Notes: generated by a model from the sequence alone, not told the origin. Counted from the stretch's first letter, positions 15,909-25,450 are shown. The stretch is DNA of 64,000 nt from Mycolicibacterium vulneris (GCF_002104765.1 NZ_NCXM01000027.1:32386-96385); one strand, 5' to 3'. Program-made: numbers and translations.

Positions 15909-17270
15909 TTACGGGCCGTCGTCGTCCTCGCCCCCCAACAGCTTCTCCGGGTGGTGAAAGGTGTTCACGCGGGGTTGGCCGCGGTCGAGGTGTGCGGGTG
16001 GGATCCATTCGGTGTCGCCGTTGGCGCGTTTTCGGGTGGTCCAGCCTTTGTCGAGGAGCCGGTGGTGGGGTCCGCAGGCCAGGGTGAGTTGGTCGATATC
16101 GGTGGTATGCGTATGTGCCCAGTCTTGGACGTGGTGGACTTCGCAGTAGTAGCCGGCGACGTCGCAGCCCGGGGCGGTGCACCCCCGGTCTTTGGCGTAC
16201 AGGACGATGCGCTGGCCCGGTGATGCCAGGCGTTTGGTGTGGTACAGCGCCAGGGGATTGCCGTGGTCGAAGATCGCCAAGTAGTGGTGGGCGTGTCGGG
16301 CCAGGCGGATGACGTCGGACATGGGTAGCAGGGTTCCGGCGCCGGTCAAACCTGTGCCTGTTGTGCGTTCGAGGTCCTCGAGCGTGGTCGTGACGATGAT
16401 GCTGGCCGGTAATCCATTGTGCTGGCCGAGCTTTCCCGAGGCCAAAATTGCGCGCAGGGCGGCGTTGAGACCGTCGTGATTGCGCTGGGCGGCACTGCGG
16501 GTGTCGCGGTGAATCGCTTCTTCTGAGGGGGCGCCGTCCACGACCGGCGTGTCATCGTCGGGATTGGCCATGCCCGGGGCGGCGAGCTTGGCCAGCACTG
16601 CCTCCCAGCTGGCACGTGCCTCCGGCGTCAACCATCCGCTCAGTCGCGACATGCCGTCGGCCTCTTGATTGCCGAGCACGAGCCCACGCATCCGCGCCCG
16701 GTCCGCATCGGTGTAGCTGCCATCGGGATTGAGGCAATCCATCAGGCGCTGGGCCAGCTTCGCGAATTGCTCGGACCGAAACTCGGCGGCCTTGGCCGCC
16801 AGATGCTTTTCGGCGTGCACACAGGTCTCGATGTCGACGGACTCGGGCAACTGATGGAAAAACCGCCGGATCACCGCCACATGGTCGGCCCCGATCGCCC
16901 CGTCCCGCTGGGCCGCCGCTGTCGCGGGCAACACCGGCGCCAACGGCTCTCCGGTCAACGCCCGACGCTGCCCCAGATCGGCCGCCTCGGCGATGCGCCG
17001 TCCGGCCTCCGCCCGGGTGATGTGCAGCTGATCGGCCAGCGCCCAGGACAACTTGCCACCCAACTCGGCCGGATCCGATTGCGCGGCCACCTGATTGATC
17101 AGCTGGTGGCTGGGCACTTGAAGGCGACGCGTCAGCGTTTCGAGGCGCTCTAATGTCCGCAACCGCTCGGGGGTGGTCAATGCATCGAACGACAACGCGC
17201 AGGCCCGGTCCATGTCGGCATCGAGGGCATCGAACACCGCATCGATGTCGTCCGGCGCACTCGAAAGCAT
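15909..17270 (-). CDS. 13E12-family DUF222/HNH endonuclease protein
   Basis: 453-residue member of the mycobacterial REP13E12 family: an N-terminal DUF222 helical domain (LERLETLTRRLQVPSHQLIN, AGRRIAEAADLGQRRALTGE) and a C-terminal HNH nuclease domain. The HNH part shows CTAPGCDVAGYYCEVHHVQD, then LTLACGPHHRLLDKGW, so the two CxxC-like pairs and the HH catalytic core are present. It matches Rv1128c by position. Family copies are multicopy and some serve as phage phiRv1 attachment sites in M. tuberculosis; no prophage is seen here. Confidence 0.9.
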   Translation of the reverse strand: MLSSAPDDIDAVFDALDADMDRACALSFDALTTPERLRTLERLETLTRRLQVPSHQLINQVAAQSDPAELGGKLSWALADQLHITRAEAGRRIAEAADLGQRRALTGEPLAPVLPATAAAQRDGAIGADHVAVIRRFFHQLPESVDIETCVHAEKHLAAKAAEFRSEQFAKLAQRLMDCLNPDGSYTDADRARMRGLVLGNQEADGMSRLSGWLTPEARASWEAVLAKLAAPGMANPDDDTPVVDGAPSEEAIHRDTRSAAQRNHDGLNAALRAILASGKLGQHNGLPASIIVTTTLEDLERTTGTGLTGAGTLLPMSDVIRLARHAHHYLAIFDHGNPLALYHTKRLASPGQRIVLYAKDRGCTAPGCDVAGYYCEVHHVQDWAHTHTTDIDQLTLACGPHHRLLDKGWTTRKRANGDTEWIPPAHLDRGQPRVNTFHHPEKLLGGEDDDGP

Positions 17271-17348
17271 GTTCGAATACTATGACGGCTCACCGACAAA
17301 ACCCCGCCCACCGAAACCACTGAAACAAAAGTGTCACAAGTGATTTGG

Positions 17349-18713
17349 CTACGCGACGGCCTCGGTCTCGGCCTCGGCCACCTCGGCCGCGGCGCGCTCG
17401 CCGGAGCGGATCGCGCCATCGATCCACCCGCACATGACGGCCGAGCTCTCGGTGCCGGCCCAATGGATCCGGCCACAGGGTTCACGCAAGGTATAGCCGA
17501 ATTCGGTCAGCACGCCGGTGGGGGCGTGGCCGATCATTCCGCCACCGGAGTAGCGGTCCACCGTCCAGTTCTGCTCGTGGACCTCCAGCGGCGCTTTGGC
17601 CTTGCTGCCGAACCGGTCGACGAGTTCGCCGATCACCAGCGCCCTGCGCTCGGCCTCGTCGAGGCTTGTCAGCCGGCGTGCCGCGGGCCCTTCGGTGATG
17701 ACGCACATGATTCCCGGGTCCCCGGTGTCCGTGCAGGCGTCGATGGTCAGGGTGGCCGGCGACCCGGGCGCTGCGGACTGGCCGGAGAATCCGTCGGCGC
17801 GCCAGAACGGCTCGCCGTAAATGAGCGAGGTCTTGATGACCGCGCCGCTCGGCATGCGCTGGTGCAGAAATGCCCGGTCCACCGGGAGCATCGGCTCATA
17901 CAGGATCGAGGTGGCGATCGCCAGTGGGATCGCGACAATGACGCGGCGCGCCCGCACCGTCAGGTCGGCCGCGGTGATCGTCACACTGTCGCCATCCTGG
18001 TTGATCTGCCGGACCGGCTGCGAAAGATGGAGCGCGTCGCCCAGTTCGGCCACCATCGGACGGTGCAGCGCCCCCATCCCACCGACCGGGCGGGCATCTT
18101 GCGAGCCGCCCTTGCCCGATATCGCGAAGGTGAGTCCGCCCGCGGAGGCCGTCTGCAGCAGCCCCCAGAGCAACGACGTCTCCGAGGCTGCCGAGGTGTA
18201 GAGGCCGGCGAAAGCCATGTCCAGCATCTCGGCGGCGTCCTTGGACATCGAGTTCTTTTCGATCCATTGCCCGATGCTGATGCGGTCCCATTCCTGGGCC
18301 TTCTTCGCCTTCCACGGGGCCTCGCGGGGAATGGCTTTGCACATCTTCTCGATGGCGGCCAAACCAAGCCCGAGGTTGGCGACGGCCCACGGGCTCATGG
18401 TCCACGGGATGGTGCCGCCGTAGCGGTGTTTCTTGCCACCCACGATCATCACGGCGTCACCGTCGTTGTGCTGCTTGTACTCCGGCACGCCGAATTCGTT
18501 CATCAACGCATAGATTCGGTCCTGGCCCGGACCGATCCATGCGCCGCCGCGGTCGATCCATGTCCCGTCGGTTCGGGTCTCGGTGAAGGTGCGGCCACCG
18601 ACCCGATCACGGGCCTCCAGCAAGGCCACCGCATGGCCGGCCCGTTTGAGCCGCAACGCGGCCGTCAAGCCCGCGAATCCCGCTCCGACCACGCAGTAAT
18701 CGACCTCAGACAC
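17349..18713 (-). CDS. Flavin monoamine oxidase-family FAD oxidoreductase
   Basis: FAD-dependent amine oxidase of the MAO/AofH type. The dinucleotide motif DYCVVGAGFAGLTAALRL opens the protein, followed by the GG doublet motif DRVGGRTFTETR; the C-terminal FAD motif RIHWAGTESSAVMCGWIDGA is complete. GAGGAG six bases before the GTG at 18713 defines the start, eight codons inside the longest frame. No signal peptide. It likely oxidises an amine or a related C-H bond, but the substrate is open. It occupies the place where I recall prpD-prpC in M. tuberculosis. Confidence 0.88.
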   Translation of the reverse strand: MSEVDYCVVGAGFAGLTAALRLKRAGHAVALLEARDRVGGRTFTETRTDGTWIDRGGAWIGPGQDRIYALMNEFGVPEYKQHNDGDAVMIVGGKKHRYGGTIPWTMSPWAVANLGLGLAAIEKMCKAIPREAPWKAKKAQEWDRISIGQWIEKNSMSKDAAEMLDMAFAGLYTSAASETSLLWGLLQTASAGGLTFAISGKGGSQDARPVGGMGALHRPMVAELGDALHLSQPVRQINQDGDSVTITAADLTVRARRVIVAIPLAIATSILYEPMLPVDRAFLHQRMPSGAVIKTSLIYGEPFWRADGFSGQSAAPGSPATLTIDACTDTGDPGIMCVITEGPAARRLTSLDEAERRALVIGELVDRFGSKAKAPLEVHEQNWTVDRYSGGGMIGHAPTGVLTEFGYTLREPCGRIHWAGTESSAVMCGWIDGAIRSGERAAAEVAEAETEAVA

Positions 18714-18872
18714 GGCTGGCTCCTCAACCTCGTCCACCCCAGCAGCAAACTACACCGGCCGCATGCGCGCGGTGGCCGGTTAACTCAGGTTTCCGCGGGA
18801 GTTCGCGCGCCCGGCCGCCCGGCGGGTGGTAACGCAGGCCCGGCGGGTGGCTGAAGTATGGTGGCGCACAGG

Positions 18873-19094
18873 CTAATCGGCTGACGAAGGCCCGCCGTAT
18901 TGCCAGACCAGGGCATGGGGTCCGGTGGTCGTTGGGTTGCACCACATCGGCCTGTTGTTGACGTCCTGAGTGGTCGAGTGCAACACCGTGCACTCGTCAC
19001 CGGGCATCGGTGGGTCGGCGCGGCCTTCGGCGGCCGACGTGATCGCGAAGACGGCGATAACCGTTACCGATGTGAGGGACCAAGGCCTGCTCAT
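18873..19094 (-). CDS. Small secreted protein
   Basis: 73-residue exported protein. Signal peptide: SRPWSLTSVTVIAVFAITSA followed by an AEGRADPP segment with a probable AxA-like cleavage near residue 26. The mature part has two cysteines (GDECTVLH and RPMWCNPTT) that can form one disulfide, and ends QYGGPSSAD. AGGGGGAT lies upstream of the ATG. Function unknown; small Cys-paired secreted proteins like this are frequent in slow-growing mycobacteria. Confidence 0.7.
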   Translation of the reverse strand: MSRPWSLTSVTVIAVFAITSAAEGRADPPMPGDECTVLHSTTQDVNNRPMWCNPTTTGPHALVWQYGGPSSAD

Positions 19095-19219
19095 GATGAC
19101 AATCCCCCTAAGCGCACGTCGACCCGCCTTCAACGGTATCGGCGCGAAAGGCGCAGGCAAAGGTTTCTTGCCCAAGGTCGCAGTACGCAGCCCTAGAACA
19201 GGTTCTAGTCTGTGAAACC

Positions 19220-20971
19220 ATGGGATTTCTGAAGCCCGAGCTGCCGCAGCTCGACATGGCCGAATGGAACAAGGGCACCCGTAGCGAAAAGATCCGGCCG
19301 ATGGCCAAGCACTGGGCCGAGGTGGGCTTCGGCACTCCGGTCGTGCTGCATCTGTTTTATGTCGTCAAAATCCTGCTCTACATCCTCGGCGCGTGGGTGT
19401 TCGCGTCGGCCACCGACGGCCTCGGCGGCTTCACGCGCGTCGCGTCGTGGTGGTCGGAGCCGATCGTGTTCGAGAAGGTGGTTCTCTACACGATGCTCTT
19501 CGAGGTGGTCGGGCTGGGTTGCGGCTTCGGCCCTTTGAACAACCGGTTCTTCCCGCCGATGGGTTCGATCCTGTACTGGATGCGCTTCGGCACCATCCGC
19601 CTGCCACCGTGGCCGGATCGGGTCCCGCTCACCAAGGGCACCAAGCGCAAACCGGTCGACGTCGCGCTGTACGCGCTGTTCCTTCTGGTGACGCTGGCGG
19701 CGCTGTTCGCCGACGGCACCGGACCGATACCCGAATTGGGCACCAAGATCGGGCTGCTGCCCGCATGGAAGATCGTGCTGATACTGCTGCTGCTGGCGGT
19801 GGTCGGCCTGCGCGACAAGGTGATCTTCCTGGCCGCCCGCGGCGAGGTGTACGCGACCATGGCGGTGACGTTCCTGTTCGCCGCGCCCGACATGATCGTC
19901 GGGTCCAAAGTGGTGTTCCTGGTGATCTGGATGGGCGCCGCCACATCCAAGCTCAACAAACACTTTCCGTTCGTCATCTCCACGATGATGTCCAATAACC
20001 CGCTGGTGCGGCCCCGGTGGCTGAAACGTCGCTTCTTCGAGAGCTTCCCGGATGATCTGCGGCCGGGACGGCTGTCGCGGTGGATGGCGCACTTGAGCAC
20101 CGCCATCGAGATGTTGGTGCCGTTACCGCTGTTCTTCTGTCACGGCGGCTGGCCCGTCACGATCGCCGCCATCGTGATGGTCTGTTTCCACCTGGGGATC
20201 CTGGTCTCGATCCCGATGGGCGTGCCGCTGGAGTGGAACGTCTTCATGATCTTCGGTGTGTTGTCGTTGTTCGTCGCGCACACCCACATCGGGCTGCGCG
20301 ACCTGCGGCACCCGGTGGTGGTGGCGGTCCTGTTCGTCGTCGTCGCGGGAATCGTCGTGTTGGGCAACATGTTTCCGCGCAAGATCTCGTTCCTACCCGG
20401 GATGCGTTACTACGCAGGCAACTGGGACACCACCCTGTGGTGCATCAAGCCCTCGGCCAGCGACAAGATCGGCAGGGGCATCGTGGCGATCGCCAGCATG
20501 CCGCAGGCCCAGCTGGAGCGCTTCTACGGCAGCCCCGAGGCGGCGCAGATCCCGATCTACATGGGATATGCGTTCCGCGGCTTCAACACTCACGGACGCG
20601 CGCTGTTCACGCTGGCGCACCGCGCCATGGCGGGGCAGAACGAGGACGACTACGTCATCACCGACGGCGAGCGGATCTGCAGCACCGCAATCGGTTGGAA
20701 CTTCGGCGACGGCCACATGCACAATGAGCAACTGATCGCCGCCCTGCAGGAGCGCTGCCACTTCGAACCGGGCGAGGTCCGCGTGGTCCTGCTCGACGCA
20801 CAACCGATCCACAAGCAGACCCAGGAGTACCGGTTGGTCGATGCGGCGACCGGTGAATTCGAGCGCGGCATCGTTCGGGTCGCCGATATGGTGGTCCGCC
20901 AGCCGTGGGCCGACGACGTTCCGGTGCAACTGCTCTCGGACGAGTCACCGTCGACTGCCACGCCAGAGTGA
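19220..20971 (+). CDS. Large multi-pass membrane protein (DUF3556-type, Rv1132-like)
   Basis: 583-residue integral membrane protein. The N-terminal two thirds have about eight hydrophobic helices (VVLHLFYVVKILLYILGAWV, VALYALFLLVTLAALFADG, IVLILLLLAVVGLRDKVIFL and others); the last 180 residues are soluble and rich in charged residues. Histidines and acidic residues near helix ends (FCHGGWP, VAHTHIGLRDLRH) recall the HTTM/carboxylase-like fold but no catalytic assignment is safe. It matches Rv1132 in place and size. It converges on metE across a hairpin terminator. Confidence 0.82.
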   Translation: MGFLKPELPQLDMAEWNKGTRSEKIRPMAKHWAEVGFGTPVVLHLFYVVKILLYILGAWVFASATDGLGGFTRVASWWSEPIVFEKVVLYTMLFEVVGLGCGFGPLNNRFFPPMGSILYWMRFGTIRLPPWPDRVPLTKGTKRKPVDVALYALFLLVTLAALFADGTGPIPELGTKIGLLPAWKIVLILLLLAVVGLRDKVIFLAARGEVYATMAVTFLFAAPDMIVGSKVVFLVIWMGAATSKLNKHFPFVISTMMSNNPLVRPRWLKRRFFESFPDDLRPGRLSRWMAHLSTAIEMLVPLPLFFCHGGWPVTIAAIVMVCFHLGILVSIPMGVPLEWNVFMIFGVLSLFVAHTHIGLRDLRHPVVVAVLFVVVAGIVVLGNMFPRKISFLPGMRYYAGNWDTTLWCIKPSASDKIGRGIVAIASMPQAQLERFYGSPEAAQIPIYMGYAFRGFNTHGRALFTLAHRAMAGQNEDDYVITDGERICSTAIGWNFGDGHMHNEQLIAALQERCHFEPGEVRVVLLDAQPIHKQTQEYRLVDAATGEFERGIVRVADMVVRQPWADDVPVQLLSDESPSTATPE

Positions 20972-20977
20972 CGGCGA

Positions 20978-21011
20978 AGGCCGGGCGCCACGCTAGCGCG
21001 ACGCCCGGCCT
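20978..21011. terminator. Bidirectional hairpin between convergent genes
   Basis: Arms AGGCCGGGCG (20978-20987) and CGCCCGGCCT (21002-21011) with a 14-base loop, exactly between the stop codons of the membrane protein gene and metE. There is no T-run, as is usual for mycobacterial terminators. Confidence 0.7.
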
Positions 21012-21021
21012 CGGCTGAGGG

Positions 21022-23310
21022 CTAGACGCCGGCCCGGACCTCCTGGGCGGCGGCAACCATGTTCTTCAGCGACGCGGCCACCTCGTCGGAGTTACGGGTC
21101 TTCAGCCCGCAGTCGGGGTTGACCCAAAGCCGTTCCGCCGGAACAGTTTTCAGCGCCGCCCGCAGCGACTTGGCCATCTCCTCGGTGCTCGGCACCCGCG
21201 GTGAGTGGATGTCGTAGACGCCCGGACCCACGCTGTTGGAGAAGCCGACCGAGTTCAGGTCGTCCAGCACTTCCATGTGCGAGCGTGCCGCCTCGATGGA
21301 CGTGACGTCGGCGTCCAGGTCGGCGATGGCTCCGATCACCTCACCGAATTCCGAGTAGCACAGGTGAGTGTGGATCTGGGTGGAGTCCGCGACGCCGGAG
21401 GTGGCCAACCGGAAAGCGCCTACGGCCCAACGCAAGTAGTCCTCCTGGTCGGCCCGACGCAGCGGCAGCAGCTCCCGCAGCGCGGGCTCGTCGACCTGGA
21501 TCACCGCGATGCCCGCAGCTTGCAGATCCACGGTCTCGTCACGGATGGCCAGCGCCACCTGGTTGGCGGTGTCGGCCAGCGGCTGGTCGTCGCGGACGAA
21601 CGACCACGCCAGGATCGTCACCGGGCCGGTCAGCATGCCCTTGACCGGCTTGTCGGTCAGCGACTGCGCATACTTGGCCCACTCCACCGTCATCGGGTGT
21701 TGCCGGATCACGTCGCCGAAGAGCACCGGCGGGCGCACGCAGCGGCTGCCGTAGGACTGCACCCAGCCGTTCTTCGTCGCGAAGAAGCCGTCCAGCTGCT
21801 CAGCGAAGTACTGCACCATGTCGTTGCGCTCCGGCTCGCCGTGCACCAGCACGTCGATCCCCAGGCTCTCCTGCAGCTTGATGACGTCGGCGATCTCCTG
21901 CTTCATCCGCCTCTGGTACTCGGCCTCGTCGATCTCGCCGGCGACCAGCGCGGCGCGCGCCTTACGGATCTCGACGGTCTGCGGGAATGACCCGATGGTG
22001 GTGGTCGGCAGCGGCGGCAGGTGCAGCCGCTCGTCCTGGCTGGTGCGACGCTGGGCGGCGTCACCCCGGTGCGTACCCGACGCGACGATCGAGTCGATGC
22101 GCGCCCGGATGCGGTCGTTGTGCAGGCGCGGGTCGCTCTTGCGGGACGCCACCGCGGCGTTGGACGCGGCGATCTCGTCGGCGACCGCGTCGCGGCCCTC
22201 GTTGAGTGCCCGGGCCAGCGTAACCACCTCGGCGACCTTCTCCTGCCCGAACGCCAGCCAGCTGCGCAGCGCGTCGTCCAGGCCCGTCTCGGGCTCCAGC
22301 GAGTAAGGCACGTGCAGCGTCGAGCAGGACGTCGAGACCACCACGTGGGCCGCCGAGCCCCGCAGGGCGGCAAGCTTGCCCAGGGCCGACTCCAGGTCGG
22401 TGCGCCAGATGTTGCGCCCGTCCACCACACCGGCGACCAGCGTCTTGTCGGCTAAGCCGGGCGCCCCAAGAAGAGAAGCCACCGCGGTGTCGGTCCCGTA
22501 GACCAGATCGACACCGATCGCCTCCACCGGCGTACGGGCCAGCCCGGCCAGGGAGGCGCCGGGGTCACCGAAGTAGGTGGCGACGTAGATGGCCGGCCGA
22601 TTGCTCACCGAACCCAGCCTGTTGTAGACCGCCTCGGCCAAAGCCGGCGCGTCGGGGGAGATGTCGGTGACCAGTGCGGGCTCGTCGAGCTGTACCCACT
22701 GCGCGCCCCCAACGGACGGGTCGGCGAGCAGCGACAGCAGCTCCGAGTAGATCGGGATCAGCTCCTGCAGCCGCTCGATCGGCGCTCCGCCACCGTCGAC
22801 GCCCTTGCTCAGCAGCAGGAACGTGACCGGTCCGATGACCACCGGACGGGCCGGAATCCCAAGACCTCGTGCCTCTTTCAACTCCGAAAGCACCTTCTCT
22901 GGGTTCAGCGAAAATGTGGTCTTGGGTCCGATCTCGGGGACGATGTAGTGGTAGTTGGTGTCGAACCACTTGGTCATCTCCAGCGGCGCGATGTCCTTGT
23001 TGCCGCGCGCCGCGGCGAAGTAGCGGTCGAGGTCGTCGGGGACCTGCGCGGCCCGGGCCGGCAGCGCGCCCAGCATGACCGCGGTGTCGAGCATCTGGTC
23101 GTAGTAGGAGAAGGTGTTCACCGGCACCGAGTCCAGGCCGGCGTCGACGAGGCCCGTCCAGGTGTCGCTTCGCAGCGTGGCGGCGACCTTTTCCAGATCG
23201 GCCCGGCTGGTGCGTCCGGCCCAGTAGCCCTCTGTAGCGCGCTTGAGTTCGCGCTTGGGACCGATGCGTGGCGAGCCGACAACCGTTGCGGTGAATGCTT
23301 GAGGGGTCAC
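21022..23310 (-). CDS. metE: Cobalamin-independent methionine synthase
   Basis: 5-methyltetrahydropteroyltriglutamate-homocysteine methyltransferase, last step of methionine synthesis without B12. 762 residues with both barrels: the N-terminal one opens AFTATVVGSPRIGPKRELKR; the catalytic C-terminal one begins LPTTTIGSFPQTVEIRKAR and carries the zinc and substrate segments THLCYSEFG, IEAARS and NPDCGLKTR. The GTG start follows AAGGA. It sits behind a cobalamin riboswitch, so it should be shut off when B12 is plentiful and MetH can replace it. Corresponds to Rv1133c. Confidence 0.97.
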   Translation of the reverse strand: MTPQAFTATVVGSPRIGPKRELKRATEGYWAGRTSRADLEKVAATLRSDTWTGLVDAGLDSVPVNTFSYYDQMLDTAVMLGALPARAAQVPDDLDRYFAAARGNKDIAPLEMTKWFDTNYHYIVPEIGPKTTFSLNPEKVLSELKEARGLGIPARPVVIGPVTFLLLSKGVDGGGAPIERLQELIPIYSELLSLLADPSVGGAQWVQLDEPALVTDISPDAPALAEAVYNRLGSVSNRPAIYVATYFGDPGASLAGLARTPVEAIGVDLVYGTDTAVASLLGAPGLADKTLVAGVVDGRNIWRTDLESALGKLAALRGSAAHVVVSTSCSTLHVPYSLEPETGLDDALRSWLAFGQEKVAEVVTLARALNEGRDAVADEIAASNAAVASRKSDPRLHNDRIRARIDSIVASGTHRGDAAQRRTSQDERLHLPPLPTTTIGSFPQTVEIRKARAALVAGEIDEAEYQRRMKQEIADVIKLQESLGIDVLVHGEPERNDMVQYFAEQLDGFFATKNGWVQSYGSRCVRPPVLFGDVIRQHPMTVEWAKYAQSLTDKPVKGMLTGPVTILAWSFVRDDQPLADTANQVALAIRDETVDLQAAGIAVIQVDEPALRELLPLRRADQEDYLRWAVGAFRLATSGVADSTQIHTHLCYSEFGEVIGAIADLDADVTSIEAARSHMEVLDDLNSVGFSNSVGPGVYDIHSPRVPSTEEMAKSLRAALKTVPAERLWVNPDCGLKTRNSDEVAASLKNMVAAAQEVRAGV

Positions 23311-23460
23311 GATATTCGTCCTTAAATCGGCGTGGTGGTCACCGCCGGCGGACGTGCAGCCAATCCGTTAGCGGTGCGTACCCGGGTACCAACCGCAACG
23401 GCTGCAGCCTAGCGCCCATTCCTCGAGGCGATGAGCCGCCGGACGCGGCGCGCCCGGCAC

Positions 23461-23640
23461 AGCTGGCAGGTCTCCGGACTCGCAGGCGCGCACTTCGGTG
23501 GTGCTCCTAGTGGCCGTCGCTTCCCAGTCGTAGTGACCAGTGCTTGCCAAAAACTCTGACGGCGGTCGTTCCTGCATACCGTTGCGGGACAGTCCCGGAT
23601 TCCCACCGGGTTCCCTCTTACGAAGCGTTACTAACGTTGC
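23461..23640 (-). ncRNA. Cobalamin (B12) riboswitch in the metE leader
   Basis: Read on the minus strand the leader has the class I cobalamin aptamer marks in order: GAGGGAACCCGGTGGGAATC, the GGGACTGTCCCGCAACGG core, then TGGGAAGC and GAGTCCGGAGACCTGCCAG at the 3' end. It ends about 150 bases before the metE GTG and has the same strand. It should repress metE when adenosylcobalamin is bound. Ends are approximate. Confidence 0.92.
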
Positions 23641-23717
23641 TTCGCTCGATGCCGGCGCCACGTTTGCGGCGACGGCAGACCAGCTGCGTAGCGCAGCATA
23701 CTCGGCTGGTGGCGGCA

Positions 23718-23830
23718 TTACCCAGCCAGTGCCTCAGTGATGGGAACTTCGCCGCAGTTGAAGTCGATGGTGCGGCCGATGGTGGAGTCGTCCGCCAATG
23801 CGGAGCTGAGGCGGCGTACCACCGTGGGGT
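23718..23830 (-). pseudogene. 3' remnant of an NAD(P)H-binding reductase gene (duplicate copy)
   Basis: The minus strand reads ALADDSTIGRTIDFNCG, then EVPITEALAG and stop, nearly the C-terminus of the intact reductase at 25355-25996 (ALAEDATIRRTIDFNNG, DVPIAQALAG). Similarity continues past the stop: 23643-23830 matches 25277-25450 at roughly three bases in four. No N-terminal part is present, so this is a decayed duplicate. The short gap 23831-23908 holds nothing else. Confidence 0.75.
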
Positions 23831-23908
23831 CACGCAATTGCGATGAGTTTCGGGCCTCTTCCCCGGATTCCGGGATTAAGACGTCTCTTTGAACACCACG
23901 GTATAGGG

Positions 23909-25138
23909 CTAGTGACCGGCGACGTCGTCAATTCGGTCGTTAGCGGAGACTTCAGACATACCGGTGGACGAGCGCCCGAGTCGGACAGCTTCTTCCAGAA
24001 GATCGGCGGCGCTGGCAACGCTCTGGGCGGGCGTGGTCATCTGGGCCGCGACCTCACGGGCTCGGCTCATACATTGCGGAGTGAGGATGGAACGCAGGTC
24101 CGTGACGAGTGATGCTGCGGTGCTTTCCGAAAAAGCCCGACCGGCACCCACTTCGAGCCGTTCGACCGCGGCGGCCCACATCGGTTGATCTTGGACCGAA
24201 AACCACAGGATCAACGTGGGCACTCCGGCCCGCAGACCCGCAGCCGTGGTGGCCGAACCACCGTGGTGGACCACCGCGCGACAGGTCGGGAAGATGGTCG
24301 TGAAATTCACCGCATCCACCACCTTGACGTGCTCGAAATGGGGGACGTCGCTGAAGTCACTCCAGCCGGCGCAAACCAACGCCCGCTCGCCCAAATGCGC
24401 GCAGGCCGCGCTGATCGCGGCGATCGTGTGGGCCGGAGATTCGATCGACATGCTGCCAAACCCGAAATAGATCGGCGGTGTCCCCGCCGCAATCCACGAC
24501 AAGACCTCGTCGTAGGCATCCGTCGGTGACTCCAGTGTCAGCGCGCCGATGAAGGGCGATCGCCCACCCTGTTTCGCCAATTCCGTTGCCATTTCGGGAA
24601 AGCAGAGCTCGTCGTAGGCATGGATCTCCAGCGATTCAAAGGATCCGGTTGTCTCCGGCAGGCCTAATGCGCGGCGTTGGGCGTCTTCAGCGTCCCTGGT
24701 TATGTGCCCGAGCATGCCATCCAAGCGCGGCGGTTCCCCAGGGAAGAAACTCAGCACGGCCAGCGGAATGTCGTGATACTCCGCGACGATGGCGGCCCGC
24801 CCCTGTCCGCCTTTGTTCACTACCAGCAGGTCGGCCCCTTTTGCCAGCGCCAGCAGAGTGGTGCACCACTCCGCCCAGGCACGGGCGACATGCTCCATGA
24901 TTTCGACCATCGCACCAAACGGAATCTGGCCGTTCGCGTTGCCGATGAAATCCCCGTAGCCCTGCCACGGCGTGGACTCCCACGCAACCACGTCAAGCCC
25001 CACTGACTCCACGAAGCCACACATGTGAGGCGGCGCAGCCATGCACACGTCATGACCTCGGCGCAGCAGTTCCCGTCCGACGGCGGCGAGAGGTTCGACG
25101 TCGCCGCGAGTTCCGTAGGCCGCCAGCAGAACTTTCAT
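23909..25138 (-). CDS. GT1-family glycosyltransferase (Rv1524/Rv1526c-like)
   Basis: 409-residue UGT/MurG-fold glycosyltransferase of the group used for glycopeptidolipid and related glycolipid decoration in mycobacteria. N-terminal acceptor domain opens MKVLLAAYGTRGDVEPLAAV; the C-terminal nucleotide-sugar domain has the signature AVVHHGGSATTAAGLRAGVP near residue 310 and LILWFSVQDQPMWA. No membrane segment. It lies between two copies of a reductase 3' end, suggesting arrival by duplication or recombination. Donor and acceptor cannot be deduced. Confidence 0.88.
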   Translation of the reverse strand: MKVLLAAYGTRGDVEPLAAVGRELLRRGHDVCMAAPPHMCGFVESVGLDVVAWESTPWQGYGDFIGNANGQIPFGAMVEIMEHVARAWAEWCTTLLALAKGADLLVVNKGGQGRAAIVAEYHDIPLAVLSFFPGEPPRLDGMLGHITRDAEDAQRRALGLPETTGSFESLEIHAYDELCFPEMATELAKQGGRSPFIGALTLESPTDAYDEVLSWIAAGTPPIYFGFGSMSIESPAHTIAAISAACAHLGERALVCAGWSDFSDVPHFEHVKVVDAVNFTTIFPTCRAVVHHGGSATTAAGLRAGVPTLILWFSVQDQPMWAAAVERLEVGAGRAFSESTAASLVTDLRSILTPQCMSRAREVAAQMTTPAQSVASAADLLEEAVRLGRSSTGMSEVSANDRIDDVAGH

Positions 25139-25276
25139 CGGCGCAACCCGACTTCGAGGTGATGTCGACTTCGACGTGATGTCATTGAACGGCCTTAGAC
25201 TAGCTCGTGACGTCGGCGTGAGCCCGACTCAGCGCCAGATGATGCCGCGCCCGATATCGCATACGCAAAAGACTGG

Positions 25277-25450
25277 CACGCTCGATGCCGGCGCCGCGGT
25301 TGCGGCTACCGCAGACCAGCTGCGCTGTGAAACTTACTCCGCTGCTTGCCGCGCTCAGCCCGCCAGTGCCTGAGCGATGGGGACATCGCCGTTGTTGAAG
25401 TCGATGGTTCGGCGGATCGTGGCATCTTCCGCCAGTGCGGCGGCTATGAC
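25277..25450. repeat. Intact-side copy of the duplicated segment
   Basis: Direct repeat partner of 23643-23830. It covers the last about 30 codons of the reductase gene and about 75 bases beyond its stop, including the shared run GCTCGATGCCGGCGCC. The two copies bracket the glycosyltransferase gene. Confidence 0.7.

Noticed and set aside
15909..17270. 13E12 HNH gene as a mobile element
   Set aside because: The family is multicopy and can serve as a phage attachment site, but no terminal repeats, target duplications or integrase are seen here.
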